DNA from: Larix sibirica
Taxonomy: Eukaryota; Streptophyta; Pinopsida; Pinales; Pinaceae
Direction: 5' to 3'
DNA: 11,303 bases
Assembly: GCA_004151065.3 (NCBI GenBank)
Contig: NWUY0300021153.1
Coordinates: 49,791 to 61,093, forward strand
Shown: positions 1-8,172 of the stretch, one piece after another
How positions within the stretch are numbered: the stretch's first letter is position 1
How the letters are laid out: every line of letters starts with the position of its first letter
Program-made: the position numbers and the translations under genes
The notes under the pieces: model-generated
Told to the model about the DNA's origin: nothing
The model's input: only the letters and a program-made list of their open reading frames with translations
The model's database searches: none

Positions 1-14
1 AAAACTAATGTAAT

Positions 15-467
15 GCACCACAATATAGGGGGGAATGTGCCCACATTTAGGGCTTAACAAAGAAAATTATTACTAGTGCTTTTGATCATTTTAATAGCAC
101 CAGCGCTTTCATGACAAAAGTTCATCGGTGCAACAAACTATTCATTACATGCCCCAGTGCAATTTTATTATTGCACATTGGTGCTTTATATATATAATTG
201 CACCATTGATCCAATATAATGCAACTGCACCGTTGAATGTAAAATATCAATGCACGTCAATGTCCAATTCAACTTCACTAATGTGTTAGACAAGTTTATA
301 AGCATTGATGCGATATTTCTTAGGAGGCACTAATGCATATAATGTTATAAAGAACCGGTACCATTAAAATTTAGGTAGGTGCCAAAGCTTGTATGTATTT
401 AAACGCACATGTGTGTTTTGTACTAGTTAACACTAGTGTGTTTATATCAATAAAGCGCACCGATGAA
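15..467. repeat. Subterminal GCACC-type motifs in both orientations
   Basis: GCACC cores occur on the plus strand at 15, 97, 200, 227 and 457, and as GGTGC at 127, 180 and 378. The extended form GCACCGATGAA at 457-467 has an exact 11-base reverse complement at 121-131. Related versions GCACCATTGA (200) and GCACCGTTGAA (227) differ at one or two bases. Such clusters are the usual transposase-binding region of CACTA elements; binding is inferred from family knowledge, not shown. Confidence 0.6.
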
Positions 468-567
468 CCTTTGCTAAAACCTCGGCTCACCATGTTTTTT
501 TTTTGTAGTTATAATAAGTTTCCACAAAAACATATGCCAAACCATTTGGTACCATTGGTGGAGGTTG

Positions 568-626
568 TAACAGAGGTTGTTTTGGACTACTTTGTCCATT
601 CTTGTAACACTAAAAACCTCTGCTAC
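568..626. repeat. Near-terminal inverted repeat in the CACTA end
   Basis: GTAACAGAGGTT at 568-579 is the reverse complement, with one mismatch, of AACCTCTGCTAC at 615-626. The two arms are separated by about 35 bases and abut the terminal repeat, so a hairpin could form just inside the element end. A partial direct copy, GAGGTTGT, begins near 560 and again near 574. Confidence 0.55.
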
Positions 627-646
627 AGGGTATTTCCCTTGTAGTG
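626..646 (-). repeat. CACTA terminal inverted repeat
   Basis: The terminus reads CACTACAAGGGA followed by AATACCCTG inward from 646. The first bases are the superfamily signature. Its partner would be the same sequence on the plus strand at the element's left end, outside the window. Confidence 0.75.
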
Positions 647-2300
647 TACAAAATATGAATGGAAATCAATGGATAATAAAATAAACTTGGAAAATAAATC
701 ATAAAAAAATTACAAATATAACTAAACGATGATATGATATGATTTTCCAAAAAGATTACATTTAAGGTGTTAGTGGGAAAAATAAGAAATAATTAAACTC
801 TTTCTGATGAATATGTTAAATTAATTAGTCTCTTTTAAGGTGCATAAAAAGTAAGTCGATTAAATTTAAATTTAGATTTATTAAATGTAATTAATTTAAT
901 CAATTTTGTGCATGCAAATAGTTGCTTTGTTAAGTAATAAACTTTGTGCTTTGGATGTTCTATGAAAATGATAATTTTAATGATATGCAATTAAATAACA
1001 TGAAAAACTAAGTATAGAGACTAATTTATTTTGAAAAAAACTTCATCATAAAGCTAAATGCCTAAAGGTGAAAATCTATCATTTATGTACAAGTTAGTAA
1101 AAAAGAAGAAACAATGTGTAAAGTTTGAATTATTTACACGTTGTACGGAAATCTAAATGATTTAAAAAATGAAAAAGTGAAGTTGAATAATAAAAAAACT
1201 GGAAGAAAGAGGCAGGTATGCCCAAAATACATTTTTTTATTAAACAATGACATTTTACAACCGTTAAGTACAATAGCCTGTGATTGGTTTCAACCCTTGA
1301 GAACAGGAGGTTTATGAGAACCCGTTCTACTCTCAAAGTCTCAAGTTCATCCAAGTGAAAACCAAAAAGTGGGAGTACTCCCCGCTTAGATTGTCATGAT
1401 GGTAACCTATGTGCATGAATACATCAGACATAAAAATATAAAGTAAAGTTCAAGAAACATGTAGGAAAATAGAACGCACCTTTGACAGAAGGACACTCTA
1501 CCTTCACTCTAATGGATGGACCTGGACATATTCTTATCTACCACCTCTCCAAGGTTAGGTTCTTGGAAGAGTAAGTATGGAAGGGAAAAAAAGCATAGAA
1601 CCTAGTAGTACCTTCTCTTTAACTTCAGTGTGAGAGATCCATGTTTTTCCGCCTTCGTCTTGATTTCAAAGGAGGTTCGCAAGGTAGATGAGGCATTTTG
1701 GATGCTTGGGAAGTTCATTCATTTTAGGTGACAGTTGGGTTTTCATGTGCATATGAATAAGGTGAACCGCATGAAACCAACATCCACGCTCAGATGGAAA
1801 ATGAAACACTATACATGTTTGGTAAACGATGAACGAGAATAAATGAAACAATTAGTTTCGTAATCCAATTATCAAAAAGGAATTTTTATGGGAGAAACTA
1901 TTGCAACGTGTTAACATTAAGACTCTAAACTCATCCTTTGACAAAGATCTATACAATTCTCCTTCTTGCTTATGATTGGTCATAGAAACAATTATATTAT
2001 ACCCTGCCTCTCCTTCCAAGTTGTTTTGGTGTTATATTTTTAAAAGCTTAAAGTTTTTATATTCCAACTTAAACTAGTGGGTATGACTTACTCTAGCTTG
2101 TTGTCACTCGCTTTGTCCCCACTACCGCCATCAACATTATACAGTTTGGAAAATATCATGGCTAGGTTTGCAGAGAGGGTATGTCACCAAATGACTAGGA
2201 TTAAAGAATATCAGTTTCCCAAAAGAGATCTGAACCATTCACGGGAGTTTCATATCAAAGGAATAAGCAAGTAGTTTCCTTGCACAAACTATTATGATCA
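647..2300. other. AT-rich intergenic stretch, nothing recognised
   Basis: About 1.65 kb without a gene I can support. Open frames here are short (up to 74 codons, for example minus 1130-1354 and 1666-1851) and resemble no family I know. There is no tRNA, no clear transposon terminus and no long repeat. The stretch directly follows the CACTA end, so it begins as the flank of that insertion. Confidence 0.5.
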
Positions 2301-2700
2301 AATCATGCAACTTCTCAAGATAGACCTTGGTTGTTGGAGGTTTCGAAATATGTTGAGGACTTAAAGTTGGAGATTTCCCACCAACGGCCCAGATTAAGAT
2401 ACACAGATGATCGATCATGGATCTAGACCATTAGAGGTCTTCATAATTTTAGAGGGGTTAGTAGGTGCCCTTTTCTATCGCCAACTCGGATACGGTGACC
2501 CATCTACCCAAAGTGAATTGTGAATATTGGAGGTATCAAACCAAACATTTGGGTTAAGCAATATTCTTCACCACCAAGGGTCGAGATTAAATCTCAGGAA
2601 TAGATCTCAACCATTGGAGGTATGAAAGTTTTCAGGTGAATTCAAGAACATTTTTCCTGTTCATGGCTTGGATTGAGAAGAACATTTTTCAAGAGTAATA
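2300..2700 (+). repeat. Diverged internal repeats of unknown origin
   Basis: Two segments about 187 bases apart share a layout: CAGATTAAGAT...GATCTAGACCATTAGAGGT (about 2391-2436) and GAGATTAAATC...GATCTCAACCATTGGAGGT (about 2582-2620). A shorter echo, ATTGGAGGTATCAAAC, lies near 2526. AAGAACATTTTTC also occurs exactly twice, at 2644-2656 and 2678-2690. This looks like old tandemly repeated non-coding DNA, possibly LTR-derived, but no boundaries are visible. Confidence 0.35.
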
Positions 2701-3307
2701 TGGGTCATTGGCGCTTAAGCACTTCCTGTTATCACTAAAGTAAGAGATTTCTTCTAATAGGAATAAACTGTTTTCCATTCTCCAAAAAGTAACTAATATA
2801 AAAAAGTTATGCCACTACTTGAACCTGTTGGTTATGATGGTGAGTTTCCAAAATTGAGGTATGAGCAGCACTGCCAAACCAGTGCTTCAATGATTTAAAT
2901 ATGTATGTATTGACAATGCATAATGGAAATCCTCATCCACCGCAGATGTCATTAAAAATCACATTAGAGAAGTTTAATGCTTTCTTAAAGGTGCACGGAT
3001 TGACAAAAATCCTACCAAAGAATTCAATTTCCCCTCACGTCTCTCTTAATCAAACAATCAAGGAATTATGAAGAGAAGGTTTGTGTTGATCTAGATATTC
3101 TACACAATGAGCAGTCAAATCAAACTAAAGGATGCAAGCAAATTTTTTAAGGTAGATACAAGTAAGTACATATCTTGGCCCTCTGGTTTTATCTATTATG
3201 AAGAAATTTTTTACTAGGTAAAAATAAGGTTATCCTCTCCCTCATAGGTCACCCTACTGCGCTCAGCCACACCTGAACCCACCTTAACCCTTTCCTAGTA
3301 ATCCAAA
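2701..3307. other. Non-coding stretch before the plus-strand relic
   Basis: No gene or clear signal is seen. A retroelement reading rightward would be expected to have an LTR end and primer-binding site here. TTGGCGCTTAAGC near 2709 weakly recalls plant primer-binding sites starting TGGCGC, but the match stops too soon to call. Confidence 0.3.
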
Positions 3308-3414
3308 ATGACAAGAAGAAAACATGCATCCTCCCGCACTACCTCTTGAGCTCTGTCACATGAGTCAGATGTCTCAAATGTTTCCTCCCCTGATGTTTCC
3401 TCCTTTGCTTATAA

Positions 3415-3696
3415 ATGGGACATATATCCCCACTAAACTTGAAAAAATTGGCCTGCCAAATCATAGGGGAAGCCATTGTAAAGTTGAAAGACCCTAAATC
3501 CTCTCTTAAACTATGGAATTTTGGATTATCTCAACATCTAGTCCCTCAAGCCTTCCCCTTCCCCAAGTTTGTACACCTTTTCAAAAATAACTTCAACCCA
3601 ATAACCTCTGTCATTTATGATAATGATGGCCAAACCCTCCTCTTTGAAATCTTGGCCACTTCAATATCTACAATGCTAGAAACCACCATCGAGTAG
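3415..3696 (+). pseudogene. Open segment of the relic, N-terminal domain-like
   Basis: A 93-codon uninterrupted segment, rich in hydrophobic and aromatic residues, includes a stretch of the type FPFPKFVHLFKNNFNP followed by an acidic turn and GQTLLFEI. This organisation (aromatic strand, Asn-Pro, hydrophobic strand, Ile/Leu-rich helix) is reminiscent of N-terminal domains of unknown function in plant transposon polyproteins, but I cannot name the family. The segment is not in frame with the ATG at 3308, so at least one frameshift separates them. It ends in TAG at 3694-3696. Confidence 0.35.
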
Positions 3697-3867
3697 AAAA
3701 CAATTTCTCTAAAGGATCAAGTAACATGTTATCAAAAATTCAACAAGCAGAAGAAAGCTTAGGTGCATGCCCAATTGGTACCATCTCACAAAAACCTCCC
3801 TACTCCCCTTCAAACTTGGAAATTTGCAAATTTGCTACCATAGAAACAAGAAACTACCTCAACCTTC

Positions 3868-4460
3868 ATGATAATATTCGATGAGTACTCTGATAAATAC
3901 CTAGGGGAAGGAATGGTGTTGATGATCGATAGTTATTATCATACATAAGCACCCTAATTTGACTATGTAGGGGAAATATCCACATGAATCAAAGCTCAGC
4001 TGGAAGAATTCAATGAGACATGGATTTCAGGTGCTATTCTTACCTGGTGTATCTATTGTTGTTTCATCAAACTCAACATTTTTAAGACCTTGGTATACAT
4101 AAGGATGGGGATGCTGCCCCGAATAGAATATATGATTGGATACATTGGGTGAAGAAAGGAAAAGAAGAATGGTTTTCCTAGACTCATTTTGTTTCCCAAT
4201 TTATGAATAAGCCATTTACTGTTATCACTGGATCATAACATGCACACATTCCTCGTGAGTTCATATCACACTTACATCTAGGTGAGGCCATTAGAATATG
4301 ATACTATTTCCTATATAAAGAATATATAATGATCAAGATATACGACATGGAAAACTCCCCCTAATAGAATCCCTAAGTTACTCACTCCCAGGATGTTTTC
4401 CCTAGAATATGCTAAGAAGTGGACAGAGGTGGACGAGACCCATTTTCTCCAATCTAAAAA
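3868..4460 (+). pseudogene. Trp/Cys-rich segment of the relic with one frameshift
   Basis: From ATG 3868 the frame carries three early stops (the last TGA at 3985-3987), then 54 clean codons to TGA 4150-4152. They include the distinctive run TWCIYCCFIKLNIF. Reading then continues protein-like in another frame through WFS, FVSQFMNKPFTVITGS and FISHLHLGEA to about 4460, with several more stops. Amino-acid composition and continuity suggest a once-folded domain, but I do not recognise it. It could be a capsid-type or host-derived domain. Confidence 0.35.
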
Positions 4461-4557
4461 GAAAGGATGAACTCATTTTCCCATAGTTATGGGAGGATAA
4501 TCCATAAACCATAAGTAGTATATCATACAATTTGTGTCTACATTGAGATAGATAAAT

Positions 4558-5077
4558 ATGGAATTGGATAACCCCTATATATATGACCCACATTTCTTAA
4601 TTGGGATAGAGAAGGGAAGGAAGCTCAAAACCCTAAGGATCACCAACCCAGACAAAACTAGAGATATTTTCCAACAAAGATACCTTCAAGTAGGTACAGA
4701 AGATAATTTAAGAACAAGAAAACCATTCTATATTGATGGCCCAAGGATTTACTGAACCCACTTCATATCCTTCTAAATTACCTCCCTATTATACTTTCTA
4801 CAGGAAAAAGGAATCCCAGGTCTCTAAGGAAGAAATGAAGTTTACAGCTCCATTGCAAACAAGATGTGATGAGAATGTGACAGTAAATGGTATCCATGAT
4901 AGAATAAGAAGGGGATCCTGGTGGAGGATGAGGGTATACATAAAAAATTAACAAGATACTTATTTGTCTAGATTCCTTGAAGATACGATGTTTGATGAAT
5001 TATATAAAGAATATCATGTTGATGATGTTAGTGCAGATGAAATCTTTGGGGCATGGTCAGTGCTCAATAAGAGGTAG
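4558..5077 (+). pseudogene. Hydrophilic segments of the relic
   Basis: Three overlapping or adjacent open stretches lie here: 65 codons from 4558, 72 codons from 4733 in another frame, and an acidic run of about 35 codons from 4970 (RFLEDTMFDELYKEY...) ending in TAG at 5075-5077. They are charged, Pro/Tyr-containing and low in hydrophobic residues, like linkers of a polyprotein. No motif is recognised. They could be separate chance frames, but their position between better segments on the same strand favours decay of one gene. Confidence 0.3.
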
Positions 5078-5139
5078 GAGAACCCCTATTAGTATGAAAA
5101 ATTCAAATTAGCAGTAGGTATGTAGGGGAACATTCAATA

Positions 5140-5457
5140 ATGGAACCTCACATCCCATCACCTCCTGAATAAATAGAACCATATCATAAAAGTATACCAA
5201 TTATTCTCTCTATGGGTTTCAATCCATATCAAGGGCTCAAAAAATAAGGGAAATGTTGTACAGAATTCATCAGGTTAGAACAGAGGCCCAAATTTCTAGG
5301 TCTAGGGTCTAAGTCAAGTGAGCTAAACCAATATCTATTAGTGTCAATAGAAGGAGAGCATTTGGAAACTCTCAAAAAATTATCACTTAGTTCTAGTTCA
5401 AATGAAAATCCAGAAATCGCGATATCAACAAGATGGGAGCATGGCCAGACAAAGTAA
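5140..5457 (+). pseudogene. Pro-rich linker plus degenerate G-patch
   Basis: One frame from ATG 5140 has only two internal stops (TAA 5170 and TAA 5254) before TAA 5455-5457. It begins with a Pro-rich stretch, then at 5212 reads MGFNPYQGL, a stop-broken lysine-rich run, and after about 20 residues FLGLGSK. G-patch domains have the layout Gly-Phe-x-x-x-x-Gly-Leu-Gly followed by more glycines and a late GLG. Here the first Gly-Leu is kept, the next Gly appears as Lys, and the GLG is present. G-patch domains bind RNA or RNA helicases and occur in some plant gypsy polyproteins and betaretroviruses. The assignment rests on pattern alone. Confidence 0.42.
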
Positions 5458-5933
5458 ATGCTAGAGCAAGGGGGGAACTAGAAGCTTTCTAAAACAGGGA
5501 CATCCAGGGCCAAGTTGGTAGCTTTATAAAAAAAGGTGCCAAAATATATGAAGGAATAGAAATTGGCTCCAATAAAAACATATCAGACAATCCAGTAAGT
5601 GCACAGGCTAGTGAACCAGTTGAGGTATCAAGTGAAATGACCGTGACAATGCTACAATCTCCTTGAGAGGGAATAGGATATAACACAATAGAGAAAAATA
5701 CATAGGTAGAGGTCCCCCTTCTCTCGCTCATAGAAGTGATTCTTGAAGAAGAAGGAAATAAAACCATGGATCTTGAATCCCGGATAGTAGAACGACCACC
5801 CAATATCAAAAAGAGGAAAGCTAAATAAAACCTCCATAATGAGCCAAGAAAGAAGAGGAATAAAATAGTTGAAGCAGTGGTGCCTCTCGAATGTGAAAAT
5901 AATCAAAATGGTGAAACAATTGACTGTCAATAG
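5433..5933 (+). pseudogene. C-terminal charged region of the relic
   Basis: A frame overlapping the previous one by about 25 bases stays protein-like for 167 codons from ATG 5433 to TAG 5931-5933. Its four internal stops are TAA 5490, TGA 5664, TAG 5703 and TAA 5826. It includes IKKGAKIYEGIEIG, an acidic stretch with EEEGNKTMDLES, and two Lys/Arg clusters (PPNIKKRKAK and PRKKRNK) around the TAA at 5826 that resemble a nuclear localisation signal or nucleic-acid-binding tail. All four stops could come from CAA, CAG or CGA by a single C-to-T change. Minus-strand frames over this region are antisense shadows. No family is recognised. Confidence 0.35.
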
Positions 5934-6470
5934 GATATTTTTTTTCTCACAGTAGGTCCATCCTAAGGAAGGTGAAATTCCCATCAACCCTATCCCTAAT
6001 ATTTTTTAGTCCAACAAGTTGATTTCTATCACAGTGAAAAGAAATCCCATGGGTGCTTCATCAAGTTTCAAGGTCTCAGAAATGAATGAAATTACCAACC
6101 CCTTCTTGCTATTGGAATAAGAACAACAAATGAGAGTGAGGATGCCATATTTTTTCCATATAACAGAATCTCTAGACTCTCAAGCTAGTGCTAGATCGAT
6201 CTCTAGATTTGATTCTTGTTGGATCCCAAGTGATACTGAGAGGAGGGTGAATTAGTATCATGCACTTTTTATTATTTCAAACATTTTTTTATACCATATA
6301 ATCATACATTAACGTATATACCATGTATCATAAGCAATATCCAACACAAAGAGTATTGTGCAAAGAATGTGTAGACAATTCTTATATATAAAAATATTCT
6401 TATTACAAACAATGTTGGGAGACACTAATCTCAATTACAAGTGTGAGCACAAACTCACTAATTTTTCTAA

Positions 6471-6636
6471 CACCAATCCCTTGCAAGCACCAACTTGTTT
6501 TTTACAGGAACCTATCAATGAGGACACCAATCCTCTTATGAGCACCAACNAGCACCAACTCATATCAGCAAGCACCAAATTGCATGGTTAGGAACCAACC
6601 TAAGATATTAGGTACCAACCTATAGAAGACACCAAT
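6471..6636. repeat. Irregular CACCAA repeat cluster in R/U5, with an ambiguous base
   Basis: (A/G)(G/A)(C/T/A)ACCAA(C/T/A)-type words occur near 6471, 6486, 6523, 6541, 6551, 6571, 6591, 6611 and 6628. The spacing is irregular (10-37 bases), so this is a degenerate short repeat rather than a clean satellite. The only N in the window, at 6550, sits between two identical AGCACCAAC copies, so copy number there may be misassembled. Confidence 0.6.
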
Positions 6637-7034
6637 ATTATATCCTTGCCCCATCTAGCCACCCAGATATAGATTTGTAGTTGTACGCCTTCATCACAAA
6701 CCACTCTACGCTTTCTTTATTACTTCCTTTGTTCTGCACAAAATGGTGAACAAATTGTACTTCACCTTTCCAACTTTTAATGCGCAATCATTCTTTGTAT
6801 CCTTCTATTAAAATGTTATTTATTCATATGCTCCTTGTGCTCTTCTCAAATTCTCCTCATATTTCCACGTGACTCCACCTTGTATTTCACTTTGTCCTGT
6901 AACCTCGTGCACTTCCTCAAATCATACTTTCATTGATTCCCCTGAGCATTTCAATTGTTCCCTGAAGCTTAAAATTGTAGAATACTACATATTTTTCACA
7001 CCCAAGATTATCTCAACACCCATCAATCTTTCTC

Positions 7035-7043
7035 GTATTTATA
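7035..7043 (-). promoter_or_regulatory. TATA box of the LTR promoter
   Basis: Minus-strand TATAAATAC lies about 360 bases inside the LTR start, a normal place for the retrotransposon promoter. Transcription would start roughly 30 bases downstream, near 7005-7010. No experimental start is known. Confidence 0.55.
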
Positions 7044-7218
7044 CCAATTTCGCTCAAAAAAATATGTCCACAAGTTGGGGTTTCTTTAAGTCAGTAACAT
7101 CCCTTCTTTCTTTCTTTTCAGTCAAGCTTACCACCCCTATTATTATTTTTTCGACATGCACTTTTGTATATTCACCGACTTCATGGTAATTCAACCACTT
7201 GTCCTTATCTTGCACTGT

Positions 7219-7314
7219 CTTGGTGGGTCTTGCAGACAAAATTTCCATGACTTGGTGGGACATGCGCACTAGAGTGACATGAATTGGTGGGACTTGTGCA
7301 CATACAACTCTATT
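7219..7314 (-). repeat. Three tandem 32-bp units in U3
   Basis: CTTGGTGGG, CTTGGTGGG and ATTGGTGGG start at 7219, 7251 and 7283, exactly 32 bases apart. Each is followed by (T/A)C(T/A)TG. On the transcribed strand the core reads CATGTCCCACCAA or close variants. The array lies about 175-280 bases upstream of the TATA box, where copia elements such as tobacco Tnt1 carry tandem enhancer boxes. An enhancer role here is inferred. Confidence 0.65.
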
Positions 7315-7404
7315 ATGTATACTTCTTCAAATTGGCGTTAAGACTTCAATGCCATTACCAATTTCACAAGCTCTTTAACATCAATGACAACAATAATCTC
7401 AACA

Positions 7405-7416
7405 ATCTCCCCCTTT
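7405..7416 (-). other. Polypurine tract of the copia element
   Basis: Minus-strand AAAGGGGGAGAT directly abuts the LTR start TGTTGAG. This is the classic plus-strand priming site of plant copia elements and fixes the element's orientation. Confidence 0.8.
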
Positions 7417-7650
7417 GGCATTGATGTCAACATCAAGTGAAGGTGAGATTACTATGAATGTTAGATCTTCATTAAATTATTGTATTGCGTGATCTTGTTT
7501 ACAAAATTACTTGCTACTTTATCCCCCTTTGACATCAATGGAAAAGTAATATTCAATTGTTTGCAAATGTGTATCCTCCCCCTGGGAAATTGCAATATCT
7601 CCCCTGAATTTATGCTTTTGTTTATGTCATATGTTGCTCCTCTATGCTAG
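7417..7650 (-). other. Untranslated spacer with extra purine tracts before the 3' LTR
   Basis: Besides the tract at the LTR border, minus-strand purine runs occur at about 7530-7522 (AAAGGGGGAT), 7583-7575 (CAGGGGGAGG) and 7604-7598 (AGGGGAG). The CAAAGGGGGA phrase also follows a TTGATGTC-like sequence twice. Long non-coding spacers of this kind separate pol from the LTR in several plant copia lineages. No coding was seen. Confidence 0.5.
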
Positions 7651-8149
7651 TTACTTCTGCTTTGCGTGATCCTTTTTATACCCTGAGTAATTTAATGAGG
7701 AATTAATACTTTTGATTATTCCAACCTTCATGTTGAACTCGTCTAACTTCCTAATGTCATCGCATTGTTTCATATGCTCCCCTGGATTCCCATGTTTTTG
7801 CACTATGCTCCATTTGCACTTTTCATATACATATCCAAGATTTCTCATGAATTGACGTGATTCACAAATATACCAATTCGTGCAATACCTCATATGATGC
7901 AATCCTGCATACTTCATCCCTTAAGAGGATAGAGAGGACATCATCAAATCATTCATACGGAGCTATTAATTCATTCTCCCTTTTTTCCTTCCATATTTCT
8001 TGCAAGCATGCGAAATAAATCATTAACAATGAATACCTATCCATAGTTTTTACCAAGTTTAGTAGATGTGATTGAAATCCATCAAGATCATCCAACTGTT
8101 GTCCCTGGTGACCAATTATCATGTAACCATTCTTCAAATTTTTTACCAA
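7651..8149 (-). other. Element interior with two unassigned open frames
   Basis: Two minus-strand frames are open: 7917-7651 (88 codons, Cys/His/Lys-containing, ending KKDHAKQK) and 8149-7949 (66 codons, with GHQGQQLDDLDGFQSHLL). Both are collinear with the element and are where the 3' end of pol would normally lie. Neither shows reverse transcriptase or RNase H motifs. They may be pol-derived beyond recognition, inserted sequence, or chance. The two are in different frames, with a gap of about 30 bases. Confidence 0.3.
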
Positions 8150-8172
8150 TAACCAATCCTTGTACTGTCAAG

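Larger units (their letters stand above)
1..646. mobile_element. End of a CACTA (En/Spm-type) DNA transposon, truncated by the window edge
   Basis: Read on the minus strand from 646, the sequence begins CACTACAAGGGA, which matches the conserved CACTAC(A/T)A terminus of plant CACTA transposons. Behind it lies a subterminal zone dense in short GCACC/GGTGC motifs in both orientations, as expected for transposase-binding subterminal repeats in this superfamily. The element extends left beyond position 1, so the other terminus and any transposase are not visible. No transposase coding is seen here; the 83-codon open frame at 393-644 ends inside the terminal repeat and is probably chance. CACTA elements make 3-bp target duplications, so bases 647-649 (TAC) would be the candidate duplication. 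It could be an autonomous copy or a short deletion derivative. Confidence 0.78.
3308..6216 (+). pseudogene. Degenerate polyprotein-like relic, probably an old LTR retrotransposon
   Basis: Across 2.9 kb the plus strand contains a series of protein-like stretches, in changing frames and broken by stops, that are best read as one decayed polyprotein. The first is an ATG at 3308 with a basic, Ser-rich start (MTRRKHASSRTT). Others follow at 3415-3696, 3868-4150, about 4150-4460, 4558-4951, 4970-5077, 5140-5457 and 5433-5933. A probable G-patch near 5212-5320 fits plant Ty3/gypsy-type polyproteins, some of which carry this RNA-binding motif near the protease. I find no reverse transcriptase, integrase or protease motif, so the class is uncertain. 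The relic stops at 6216, where the copia LTR begins. No left LTR is recognised. An endogenous pararetrovirus or an unknown plant repeat remain alternatives. Confidence 0.45.
6217..7404 (-). repeat. 3' LTR of the copia element (1188 bp)
   Basis: The LTR begins on the minus strand TGTTGAGATTATTG at 7404 and ends GGGATCCAACA at 6217, giving the 5-base terminal inverted repeat TGTTG/CAACA of plant copia LTRs. It directly follows a polypurine tract. The end is preceded by ATTCACCCTCCTCTCAG (about 6237-6253), a type of pre-end sequence common in plant copia LTRs. A TATA box at 7043-7035 implies U3 of roughly 7404-7010, with R and U5 below. AATAAA signals on the minus strand lie at 6824-6819, 6721-6716 and 6273-6268. 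Open frames inside (for example 6869-7189 plus, 7269-7054 minus) are probably chance. The limits rest on termini alone because the second LTR is absent. Confidence 0.8.

Noticed and set aside
393-644. 83-codon plus-strand open frame
   Set aside because: It lies in the CACTA subterminal zone and ends inside the terminal repeat; no protein-like features.
1130-1354. Minus-strand frame of 74 codons
   Set aside because: Composition follows AT-rich DNA with many Phe, Leu and Ser; no motif or neighbour supports it.
1666-1851. Minus-strand frame of 61 codons with His/Cys residues
   Set aside because: Considered as a small zinc-binding protein, but the spacing fits no family and it lacks context.
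2705-2722. Possible primer-binding site TTGGCGCTTAAGC for a rightward retroelement
   Set aside because: Only the first few bases match a tRNA-derived site and no LTR end precedes it.
5489-5987. Two minus-strand frames of 106 and 111 codons
   Set aside because: Antisense shadows of the charged plus-strand frame 5433-5933; their hydrophobic Phe/Ser/Ile content is the complement of its Lys/Glu codons.
6869-7189. 106-codon plus-strand frame
   Set aside because: Lies wholly inside the LTR and opposes the element; no coding features.
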